Source: Stenocarpella maydis
Taxonomy: Eukaryota; Ascomycota; Sordariomycetes; Diaporthales; Diaporthaceae
Reading direction: 5' to 3'
Length of the DNA: 64,000 bases
Assembly: GCA_002270565.1 (NCBI GenBank)
Contig: CM008199.1
Coordinates: forward strand, 1-64,000
The notes under the pieces were generated by a model that was not told where the DNA came from, ran no database searches, and saw only the letters and a program-made list of their open reading frames with translations. The position numbers and the translations under genes are program-made. Below are positions 55,401 through 62,300 of the stretch, piece by piece. Position 1 is the stretch's first letter. Every line of letters begins with the position of its first letter.

Positions 55401-55747
55401 GTATCTATTCTAATTATATAAGATAAAAACGTTCAACGACTATTAGGTGAGTAAAACTAACAATAATCCTATATAAAGATCCGACGCTACTTACTAATTA
55501 GTACGACATTACTTTTAGTGAAGATCAGATCTTATCTGATTTCTAATAATCGTTAGCTATTAAAAGTTAAGTAGTGATAACATAGTCTGAACAATATATT
55601 AATATATTGAGAGATTAATTGTAGTTAAGGTTTTTACTAACCTGTGCTGCTGAGTCCCTCTTTACGAAGTCTGGGACCTAAGGCGGACTATATAGTTAAT
55701 CCATAACTCCATTGACCATATTGGTACTATTTTTATTTAATTCTTAG
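37115..55747 (+). CDS. nad2: nad2, NADH dehydrogenase subunit 2 (8 exons, 7 introns)
   Basis: A membrane subunit of complex I, part of the proton-pumping arm in the inner membrane. Exons 37115-37495, 39166-39262, 41777-42069, 45151-45367, 48000-48148, 50729-50938, 53529-53867 and 55715-55747 total 1,719 nt, exactly 573 codons with TAG. The product begins [20 protein letters not shown], passes [95 protein letters not shown] and [20 protein letters not shown], and ends [20 protein letters not shown] and FNS. All are conserved Nad2 segments. nad3 starts at the next base. Three group II introns in nad2 is unusual. Confidence 0.95.
37496..38899 (+). CDS. LAGLIDADG homing endonuclease (nad2 i1)
   Basis: In frame with exon 1 and open through the entire intron core to TAA, about 467 codons. 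Translation could also start at ATG 37,637. Motifs [13 protein letters not shown] (near 172) and [12 protein letters not shown] (near 337). Linker residues [20 protein letters not shown] and the C-terminal [16 protein letters not shown] fit the family. Near 38,462 a small Pro/Gly-rich insert ([14 protein letters not shown]) looks like an in-frame GC element. The frame is intact. Confidence 0.88.
39077..39120. repeat. 44-bp palindrome family, copy H6
   Basis: Arms have CGCGCACC and GGTGCGCG, fully paired, in the 3' part of nad2 intron 1. Confidence 0.85.
39166..39262 (+). CDS. nad2: nad2 exon 2
   Basis: Encodes [20 protein letters not shown] and [12 protein letters not shown] plus the first T of a Leu codon, then GTGCGCCG of intron 2. 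Confidence 0.93.
39263..41679 (+). CDS. Group II intron reverse transcriptase/maturase with HNH domain (nad2 i2)
   Basis: In frame with exon 2, about 805 codons to TAA. A long leader is followed by the RT domain ([70 protein letters not shown] near residue 500). The maturase region ends YNFYSFASN and [19 protein letters not shown]. The C-terminal HNH has CALCNST, EMHHIRQ and [15 protein letters not shown]. The frame is intact, with TGA as Trp at 40,051 and 41,428. It is in the same RT lineage as cox1 intron 1. Confidence 0.9.
39263..41776 (+). mobile_element. nad2 intron 2, group II with RT ORF
   Basis: Starts GTGCGCCG and ends GATCCTAC. Domain V at 41,718-41,751 begins GAGCTG and ends CAGTTC: the usual CCG/CGG pair is replaced by CTG/CAG, a compensated change. 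Splicing gives Gly-Leu-Tyr-Leu-Leu-Ser-Thr. Confidence 0.9.
41777..42069 (+). CDS. nad2: nad2 exon 3
   Basis: Encodes [20 protein letters not shown] through [19 protein letters not shown] to [15 protein letters not shown], ending CCT. Confidence 0.96.
42076..42135. repeat. GC-rich hairpin block at the 5' end of nad2 intron 3
   Basis: GATCTTCC followed by long C and G runs and GGAGATCC, then GTGGGTGGATCC. It resembles the GATCTTCCCC element found at 45,722 and 47,031. Confidence 0.5.
42480..42671 (+). pseudogene. Truncated LAGLIDADG remnant (nad2 i3, first)
   Basis: Encodes LPWFVTGFA, then a palindromic T/A-flanked insert (about 42,530-42,592), then [18 protein letters not shown] and GCTSRLGW. 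The insert splits the LAGLIDADG motif itself. The frame then runs into the duplicated intron end, so everything after the first strand is missing. Confidence 0.7.
42682..43859 (+). pseudogene. LAGLIDADG homing endonuclease, disrupted (nad2 i3, second)
   Basis: ATG at 42,682; motif [13 protein letters not shown] near 42,900, then [40 protein letters not shown] and [12 protein letters not shown] palindrome (CCGGCCGCCACCTGTGGCGG, about 43,290-43,330) is inserted and brings TAG. The next frame continues [19 protein letters not shown], second motif [12 protein letters not shown] (near 43,415) and a normal ending [20 protein letters not shown]. Copy B of the 57-bp element lies at 43,649 in frame. 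Without the palindrome the gene would be whole. Confidence 0.78.
43649..43705. repeat. 57-bp double-hairpin element, copy B
   Basis: Same sequence as copy A with two substitutions near its 5' end, again after TTCTT. It adds 19 residues to the second-half LAGLIDADG domain without shifting the frame; the internal TGA, in another frame phase than in copy A, here also reads Trp. Confidence 0.85.
44110..45007 (+). pseudogene. Decayed LAGLIDADG homing endonuclease (nad2 i3, third)
   Basis: Lacks the first motif. Recognisable parts: [57 protein letters not shown], second motif [12 protein letters not shown] near 44,595, and a C-terminal [24 protein letters not shown] end. GC-rich hairpins at about 44,490-44,545 and other small inserts break the frame. 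Confidence 0.7.
45054..45097. repeat. 44-bp palindrome family, copy H7
   Basis: Arms have CGCGCACC and GGTGCGCG, fully paired, 54 nt before the 3' end of nad2 intron 3. Confidence 0.85.
45151..45367 (+). CDS. nad2: nad2 exon 4
   Basis: Encodes [20 protein letters not shown] through [20 protein letters not shown] to [13 protein letters not shown] plus T of a Tyr codon. Confidence 0.95.
45722..45766. repeat. GATCTTCCCC double-hairpin element, copy 1
   Basis: GATCTTCCCCCTCCGGGG, then GATCAGGCCTTCGGCC and AGATCTGG: two small hairpins, CCCC/GGGG and AGGCC/GGCC, bounded by GATCT. A close copy lies at 47,031. Confidence 0.65.
45800..46720 (+). other. Structured GC-richer block inside nad2 intron 4, identity unknown
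   Basis: The section 46,270-46,720 is about 45-50% G+C and has no long frame. It is full of short complementary segments (for example CAGTGTACCAATG with CAAGTACACTGTC). It resembles the structured 5' parts of group II introns more than spacer, but lacks a GTGCG start or a domain V. An open stretch at 46,084-46,275 has no recognisable content. Confidence 0.4.
47031..47073. repeat. GATCTTCCCC double-hairpin element, copy 2
   Basis: Inserted in the intron 4 endonuclease between two copies of GATCTT, consistent with a 6-bp target duplication. The 43-bp length shifts the frame. Confidence 0.65.
47461..47518. repeat. 57-bp double-hairpin element, copy C (58 bp)
   Basis: As copies A and B, again after TTCTT, but with five instead of four C in the CCACCCC run and AAAA instead of TAAA in the loop. 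The additional C breaks the host frame. Confidence 0.85.
48000..48148 (+). CDS. nad2: nad2 exon 5
   Basis: Completes the Tyr codon and encodes [40 protein letters not shown] and ILVTIGFSL, followed by GTGCGCCG. Confidence 0.95.
48149..50512 (+). CDS. Group II intron reverse transcriptase/maturase with HNH domain (nad2 i5)
   Basis: In frame with exon 5, about 787 codons to TAG. The RT domain has [58 protein letters not shown] and [12 protein letters not shown] near residue 467. Maturase part: [14 protein letters not shown] and [39 protein letters not shown] and [15 protein letters not shown]. It is somewhat GC-richer than its neighbours, which may reflect later arrival. The frame is intact; it is a sister of the cox1 intron 2 RT. 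Confidence 0.9.
48149..50728 (+). mobile_element. nad2 intron 5, group II with RT ORF
   Basis: Starts GTGCGCCG and ends CCCAACTAC. Domain V is at 50,610-50,643 with loop AGTGAAAGTT, like cox1 intron 2. The 3' exon continues [14 protein letters not shown]. Confidence 0.85.
50729..50938 (+). CDS. nad2: nad2 exon 6
   Basis: Seventy codons from [20 protein letters not shown] to [20 protein letters not shown] and [16 protein letters not shown]. Confidence 0.95.
50939..53338 (+). CDS. Group II intron reverse transcriptase/maturase with HNH domain (nad2 i6)
   Basis: In frame with exon 6, about 799 codons to TAA, with many Trp-TGA. RT domain: [59 protein letters not shown] and [12 protein letters not shown] near residue 487. 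Maturase: [38 protein letters not shown] and [15 protein letters not shown]. More A-rich than the other RTs. The frame is intact. Confidence 0.9.
50939..53528 (+). mobile_element. nad2 intron 6, group II with RT ORF
   Basis: Starts GTGCGCCG and ends ACTGACCCTAC. Domain V is at 53,388-53,421 with loop GATGGGAAACTATC, like cox1 intron 1. Splicing restores [13 protein letters not shown]. Confidence 0.9.
53529..53867 (+). CDS. nad2: nad2 exon 7
   Basis: 113 codons from [20 protein letters not shown] to FIFMNREWLSMG. The middle ([20 protein letters not shown]) is a variable loop that includes GATCCCCCTTG...GGATC, possibly a small in-frame GC element. Confidence 0.93.
53868..55082 (+). CDS. LAGLIDADG homing endonuclease (nad2 i7)
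   Basis: In frame with exon 7, about 404 codons to TAA. Motifs [13 protein letters not shown] (near 116) and [12 protein letters not shown] (near 271). Typical partners: [37 protein letters not shown] and [20 protein letters not shown]. The C-terminus ends [14 protein letters not shown]. The DNA for the last eight residues is repeated imperfectly just after the stop. The frame is intact. Confidence 0.92.
53868..55714 (+). mobile_element. nad2 intron 7, group I with LAGLIDADG ORF
   Basis: The ORF comes first. The core follows at about 55,250-55,610 (TTTGCAGCGAAG, AACGTTCAACGACTATTAGG, ACATAGTCTGAAC), like cox1 intron 12. It ends in G before ACCATATTGGTACTA. Confidence 0.85.
55715..55747 (+). 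CDS. nad2: nad2 exon 8
   Basis: Encodes [10 protein letters not shown] and TAG, the normal Nad2 C-terminus. nad3 ATG follows immediately. Confidence 0.9.
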   Translation, partial: TILVLFLFNS

Positions 55748-56176
55748 ATGAGTTCAATGACATTATTTATATTATTTGTTAGTATTATAGCTATTTTATT
55801 TTTAGTGCTAAATTTATTATTTGCTCCGCATAATCCATATGCGGAAAAATTTTCCAGTTTTGAGTGCGGGTTCCACAGTTTCTTAGGTCAGAATAGATCC
55901 CAGTTTAACGTAAAGTTTTTTATCTTTGGTTTAGTATTTTTACTATTCGACCTAGAAATTACTTTAGTTTTTCCTTTTGCAGTTAGCCAATCCAATAACG
56001 AGCTTTACGGTTTGATTATTGTATTAATTTTCTTAGTGGTTGTTACGATAGGTTTTGTTTTCGAACTTGGTAAGGGAGCGTTAAAAATCGATAGTAAACA
56101 AAATATAGGTAGTTTAAGAGATAATACTACTAGTACTTCTATTTCTTACATGGAAAAAGGAAGTACGAGGAACTAA
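55748..56176 (+). CDS. nad3: nad3, NADH dehydrogenase subunit 3
   Basis: 142 codons, no intron. It encodes [20 protein letters not shown] and [20 protein letters not shown], the conserved Nad3 loop (with the switch Cys in FECGF) and helix. Three membrane segments. The C-terminal 25 residues after GALKIDSKQ are Ser/Thr-rich and longer than usual. It is in the membrane arm of complex I. Direct abutment with nad2 is the usual ascomycete arrangement and suggests co-transcription. Confidence 0.95.
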   Translation: MSSMTLFILFVSIIAILFLVLNLLFAPHNPYAEKFSSFECGFHSFLGQNRSQFNVKFFIFGLVFLLFDLEITLVFPFAVSQSNNELYGLIIVLIFLVVVTIGFVFELGKGALKIDSKQNIGSLRDNTTSTSISYMEKGSTRN

Positions 56177-56622
56177 TAATTCTTCTAAGACTTTATATTT
56201 TGGGGGCGGCCTTATAAAAAATGTCGCCCCCTCCACATTCTCTTCTGTGAATTTTGGAGAAGCCAAAAGATTCTACTCAACTAATCATAAACCTAGTAAG
56301 GATAACTTAAGTGATAACTCTAATCTTGAGGCACAAGCTCGTAATAATAAAATCAGTAGCAATTCGTTAGCAAAAAAAAAGTTTCTTTATTCTTAATACG
56401 TATAGTTATTACATTGAGGGGGGGGGGGGGGGTTATCCTTGGTAAATCTCTATTTTTATCTTGATACAATAATACTTATTATTAGTAAACCCTACATTTA
56501 ATATTAAAAGATTCTGAGATCTTTTATTATCTTGTAGATTCTCTTTTTTTTAACTATAAATTACCTTTAGGGGTAAACGAGGAGCTTTCTCAAAAAAAAA
56601 AAATACTAAAGTAGTTAACATT
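56177..56622. other. Spacer with a short open stretch
   Basis: A frame at about 56,240-56,395 encodes FGEAKRFYSTNHKPSKDNL, resembling the leaders seen before endonuclease domains here, but nothing follows it. A run of about 15 G lies near 56,420. No gene called. Confidence 0.35.
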
Positions 56623-57496
56623 ATGGCCAAAGAAACTAGTGATAGCGAATAATCCTCAAGTGGCCAGGTTGATAGTAGTATAGGTGGGAAAAAAAAGATC
56701 TTCTCAAGAGGTAGCAGAAGCTAGATCTAAAGTACGTGAAAATCTTTAAATAAAAGATGGAGAGACGGATGAACAGTTTGAAGCTAGAGTTATTAGAACT
56801 GAAGCTAGTCGGCATAGTAGAACTAAGATTAATAAAAATTCTTTTCGTTCTCCAGAAGAGCTTAAAGTAGCTAGAGATAATGCACGAGAGACTTTTATTA
56901 GAAAAGATGGTGAAACGGATAAAGAATTTGAACGAAGAGTAATAAAAACTGAAACTAATAAGCAGCGTGTAAATAAAACTAATATGGTTAAACGTTCGGA
57001 TGATGAACTTAAAGTAGCTAGAGATAGAGTACGAGAAACTATGTTTAGAAGATTTGGTGAGACTGATGAATAGTTTAATAACAGAGTAAATAGAAGAGAG
57101 TATCAAATATGAGCTAATAGTAGTAAGGATATTTCTTCTCTTGATTATACTAAACCTGTTAATAGAAATCCATGAGTTATAGCAGATAGTCAGGCTAAAT
57201 TAAGAGAAAGTATGCCTAGAGGATCTAATGAAACAATGGAAGAATGGAATAATAGAGTAGCTAATAGAGTTATATTAATCAACAGCTTAAAAAAAAATCC
57301 GAATTATACACCAAAGGCAGAATTACCTTATCAAGTAATTGTGGATGAAATAAGAAATAATGAACCTCAAAGAGAAGGAGAAAGTAAAGATAAATATGAT
57401 AGAAGGACTAGAGCTAAAGCAAGAAAAATGTATGATAAAGGAGACACTAGTTATGAGGATAATATACAAACAGGTTCTAAACGAAAAAGAAGTTAA
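56623..57496 (+). pseudogene. Decayed ORF with four or five tandem protein repeats
   Basis: From about 56,695 to 57,496 one code-4 frame encodes repeats of about 45 residues: EVAEARSKVREN..DGETDEQ, then EELKVARDNARETFIRKDGE and TDKEFERRVIKTETNKQRVN, then DELKVARDRVRETMFRRFGE, then a diverged SQAKLRESMPRGSNETMEEW and a C-terminal basic tail (TGSKRKRS). In-frame TAA (56,747) and TAG (57,071) sit at positions that are coding in sister repeats (TAG replaces a Gln codon). A further TAA and an A-run frameshift lie near the ATG. Strongly charged and helical; no known family. The region occupies the place where atp9 often lies in related fungi. Confidence 0.55.
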
Positions 57497-58875
57497 ATAT
57501 AATTCCGATCCTATTTAATGGAATAGATTTTTTCGTTTAATCGAGCTTTATTAAAATTAGATTGAATTTGTTAAAGAGTAGGAAATGAGTATACTAACTA
57601 GATTAAACGATGATGAAATGGCATTATTTTTTTTTTCAAGTTGAAAAGTATTACGAGCCGGCTCTCAATGATCATATTATTATTTTTAATCCAGTTTGAA
57701 TAGTATAAATATTCCAGTACTCAACAATCTAATAGTTAAAAGAATATTATAGTAATGTTACCTGTTTCACAGGTAACATTAAATCTTTTTCGGCCCCCCT
57801 TCGGTTCCTTCGGTTCCTTCGGCTCCAGCGACTTCTTTGGTTTTTATGTTCTAATTTTTATGGTTGGAATAATGTCTTATATTACAGCTAAGACACCCCC
57901 CCCATAATATGAAAAATAAAAACGTTAATATGAGCATAAACGAATATTTTTACGCCTTTTGTCGTAGCATCTCTATTATTTATTTAATGGCTATTACAGG
58001 ATACCTATATTAGATTTTATATTATCTGGTATTGACTTATTTACTGTGTTATTATCGCGCACCTAATAGATTCATCTATTAGGTGCACGATAATGCTCTT
58101 TTAGTTATACGGCGGAATTCTATAATTTCGTTCTGTGGGTGGCTTAAAAATCAAATATTTTCATTTGATTTATTTATGGAAGGTTCTTCTTCAGGTAATC
58201 GTAATTCTAACCATATGTCTCAATCTTTATTACAGTACAACGCACGCCTTGGCCTTTGAACTGGTTGAGGTTGATAATTTAGGATTCAAAGCTATTAGCT
58301 CAATGTGAGTAGGAAATAATGATCTTATGATATTATTACCCCCCCCCTCCCCTTACTACCCCCCCCCCCTTCTTGTAGTAGCCTACGAAGCAAGGGAGTG
58401 GGGGGGGTAAGCTATTGTATAATTCTACATAATATAAAACATTATAATATGAGCCTATATTATCATAATTTTAAATTTAATTTTTGTCCTTACTTCTCCT
58501 GACGACTTGGTCGAAGTCAGTATGGCAGGCTAAAAAGAAAGATAAGAATAATTTAGATTTTATTACATAATTAAGTATTTATTCTAATGTAAGTTAAATT
58601 GAGACTAATTAATAATAGTTAAGTCTTTCCCCTTTGGGGAACCCTCAGGGGGGGGGGGCCTAGAGGGAACCCCCCTCGGGGTTAGAGGTATATAAAATTA
58701 TTTGTACGGCTGGTTAAATAGCTAGGCGTAATATAATAACGTTATAATACTAAGTTTGTATTCTAAATTCATTAAAGTACTAGATTCTGATATGAAAGAA
58801 GGGTAGATTAATAAAATAAGAGGTAGTACTAATGTAATATTACTAATACTCAAAGTAAAATTTATTAGTACTACT
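57497..58875. other. Long spacer with palindromes and homopolymers, no gene seen
   Basis: Contains repeated TTCGGTTCC units near 57,800, palindrome H8, C/G runs around 58,340-58,410 and 58,645-58,670, and a TGACTTCG-type GC cluster near 58,490. Short frames are uninterpretable. Confidence 0.35.
58051..58094. repeat. 44-bp palindrome family, copy H8
   Basis: Arms have CGCGCACC and GGTGCACG (one mismatch), identical in arm sequence to H2. Confidence 0.8.
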
Positions 58876-58995
58876 AATAATAAATATATCCTTTCGCTTG
58901 TCCTTCATTAGTTATCTAATTTGATGACTATTTAGGTAGACTAAATCAAGTCTCTGTTTTTATTAACGGATAAGCTGTGTTTTTTTTTGTAATAC
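58876..58995 (+). pseudogene. Degenerate copy of cox2 exon 3
   Basis: Reads [34 protein letters not shown]. It matches the cox2 exon 3 protein ([20 protein letters not shown]) in order, with two stops and substitutions. It lies upstream of the cox2 start, so it cannot serve the gene by ordinary splicing. Confidence 0.75.
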
Positions 58996-59110
58996 GCTTC
59001 GCCGTTTCACTTGGTATAAATGTTATTTCTTAAGGTCTATATATATAAATAGTAGTGATAAATGATTTATCAAAGTCGTAAAAAAATATAGACAATTTTT
59101 TTTTTTTTTT

Positions 59111-59347
59111 ATGAATTTACTTTTAAATATATTAAATATTAATATTAGTTTAGACGCTCCTAGTGCATGAGGTATATATTTTCAAGACAGTGCTACTCCT
59201 CAGATGGAAGGTTTAGTTGAACTGCATGACAACATTATGTATTATTTAGTTATTATATTATTTGCTGTAGGGTGAGTTTTATTATCTATAATAAGAAACT
59301 ATGTGGCTACAAAGTCACCTATTTCTCACAAATACTTAAACCACGGT
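59111..59347 (+). CDS. cox2: cox2 exon 1
   Basis: 79 codons from ATG to ISHKYLNHG, ending CACGGT. Confidence 0.95.
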
Positions 59348-62300
59348 AAACTTAATGTGCCTGCTCAAAAGTGTTCTAATAATAAAAAATATAATAAGTC
59401 TTTAAATTCTTCTTTATTTCAAGTCCTCCCAAGTTACGTGTTTATAAATTGAAAAGTACGTGCTTACTCTACCTCTAGTCCGAATAATTTTACCGATGAA
59501 CAATTTACTCCTGCAGCTATTTATGAGGATGCCTCTTCCATGAAAAAAGTTATCTTAAAAGATAATGCAGGTAAAAGTGGAATTTATATGTTAACGAATA
59601 AACTTACTGGAGATATATACGTAGGACAATCCATTGATCTACGAAAAAGATTTATTAAATACTTTAACTTAAGTTATTTAATTAGTCGTAATGAACTTAT
59701 AATTAGTAGAGCTCTACTAAAATATGGGTATATAAATTTTTCGGTTACAATATTAGAATATTGTGATAAATGTGACTTAGATGCCCGAGAACAACATTAT
59801 TTTGATACTCTTAATCCGAACTACAATATCCAAAAAGTAGCCGGTGGTAGTTCTAAAGGCTTAACTTTGTCTGAGGAAACGAAGGATAAGATCAGTAAAG
59901 CTTTAAAAGGAGTTTATGTTGGAGAAAAAGCTTACTGATATGGTCGTACTATGAGCGCTGCAACCAAGGAAATTATGAGTTCAAAACGTAAGGGGGATCT
60001 TAATCCTTTATATGGTAAATCTCACAGCGAACATAGTAAAGAGCTTATGAGACAAAAAGCGTTAGGTAGAAAATACTCTGAAGAGACTAAATTACTAATG
60101 AGTTCTAAACGTGGTAATCCTGTTAACATATACGAAAAATGTACATCAGAGGGGTTTAAGTTAATAGGTAGTTTTGTTTCCGCTAGAAGAGCTGGAAAAT
60201 TTTTAGGGATTAGCGGGAGTACTATTCTAACTTATATGAAATCGGGAATGGTATTTAAAGACAGATATAAATTTTCATCGAAATAAATATGAATAACATT
60301 AGAATAACTATGAGTATAATTTCACTGAATGCAGGAAGTTCCTAAAGCCTTTGATACTTATAATCAATTTTTTTAAATTTAATTCAGTTTTATAGCTTTC
60401 CTGCCTACGGAGGAGTGTTAAAAGCATATCCTTCGCATCAGGATTAGCAAACTAAAAATATTAAAAAAGAGACTAAAATATTATCAGTGACAATTCAAAG
60501 GATGTAACAATGGATAATTATGCAGGAAACCAAAATAATATTCAAGTGCAAGCTCATATTATGAGTAGGTAATCCCCAGAGACTAAACGTGAAACGGTCA
60601 GTTGTTAATTTTTGTGTCGGCGTACTATGCAGGCTTAAACATAAAACTTTAACTGATTGAAGATATAGTCCAATTTTATATGAAAATATAAAAAAAAATT
60701 GACACTAATCGAATTAATATGAACAATAACTCCAGCTGTAATACTTATGTTAATTGCTTTCCCTTCTTTTAAATTATTGTACCTAATGGATGAAGTTAGT
60801 GATCCTTCAATGTCAGTTTTAGCAGAGGGACACCAATGATACTGATCATACCAATACCCTGATTTCTTAGATTCAAGTGATGAATTTATAGAATTTGATT
60901 CATATATCGTACCAGATTCTGACTTGGAAGAAGGTAGATTAAGAATGTTAGAAGTAGATAATCGTGTAATTTTACCTGAATTAACACATGTAAGATTTAT
61001 TATTACTGCGGGTGATGTTGAGTTTACGTCAGCTGTAAACAATACAGCATAATATAGCCAAACTCCGGGTAAGTCTTAAAGCTGTTATTACCAAGCATTA
61101 ATTCTAAAAGGAATAAGATGTGGATGTTCTAATCAAACATGTACGGTAACAAGATAACAGATTAATCGAAAGATTAAGTAGATAATCGCGGATCTAAATC
61201 ACCTCTATCCTAGGCTTCCCGCTACTATAAACCAAGGCTCTATAGCCCTAATGGTAATTTGTCAAAGGTTATGTGTAAAAGAGCAGAGAGTAGACGGTTA
61301 TACAATATGTACTATATTTAGATACTTATAATTGTATATATTGTAAGGTGTACTCCAAGAGCCTTCGAAAGAAGGCGTTATATGGGAAGCTGCACCTAAA
61401 CTTTAAATAATTACCAAATTATTTATAGCAAGGAAAATCCTACTAGACCTGTATACATTCTTTCGCTTGTCCTTCATTAGGTATTAAGTGCGATGCCTAT
61501 CCCGGTAGATTAAACCAGGTATCCGTTTTCATTAACAGAGAAGGTGTTTTTTACGGTCTACTGTGTTCCCTCTTATGGAACAATGGCCGAAATCAGAGTG
61601 AACCTCTGGTTATAAACCATCAAATTGCGGGAAAATCCTAAAGGAATCTTATCCAAGTAAGTATGGTAACATAACTTATGGCACAGGTAATGACTCGTGG
61701 TATGGGAAAATCAAGATTTATTATTCAATGGACAATCCGCAGCCAAGCACCTAGCAAATTATACTAGGTGTGCAGTTCATCGACTAGACGTTGGTTGGCT
61801 TATATTTTAGGTTTTTCTTATTTAGGTTGCTTATTTGAATACCGATTTTGTGTATTAGAAACATAATTAAGATTATCAACAATATAGGCTTAAGATATAG
61901 TCAGGCCCCACCCCAAAGGGTGCAGGAGAGCCTCTAAATGTTTATTTAATGCTCTCTGTTAAATGGGTATAAATATAATGAAGAGGTATTTATACTTAGG
62001 GAGAAGGACTCTACTTTGGTTTTGATAAAACCTCGCTAATTTAGTAGAGGGATTCGCAATATATTGGTTGTAATTTTTCTTTAATATTTGCATATTTGTT
62101 TTACAAATCAGGTAATCAAAATTTTAAGTCGAGTTTAACCGCAATGCTCCGAAATATGTGGTATATTACATTCAAGTATGCCGATTGTTATAGAGAGTGT
62201 TTCTCTGGAGAAATTTTTGACTTGATTAAGCGAACAATAAACTCTCTTAGCAATATGTGTATATTTTTAGCACTTACTTTACTTTATGGGGTACCTCGGG

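Noticed and set aside
56636..57106. 156-codon frame on the minus strand
   Set aside because: It mirrors the tandem-repeat ORF on the plus strand; its Ser/Phe-rich product is the complement of charged repeats and has no homology.
27908..58094. Repeated palindromes could suggest a CRISPR array or a set of terminators
   Set aside because: Copies are kilobases apart, self-complementary, and one sits inside a gene remnant; there are no regular spacers or cas genes, and fungal mitochondria lack CRISPR.
60635..61042. 135-codon minus-strand frame across cox2 exon 2
   Set aside because: A shadow of conserved cox2 coding sequence on the plus strand.
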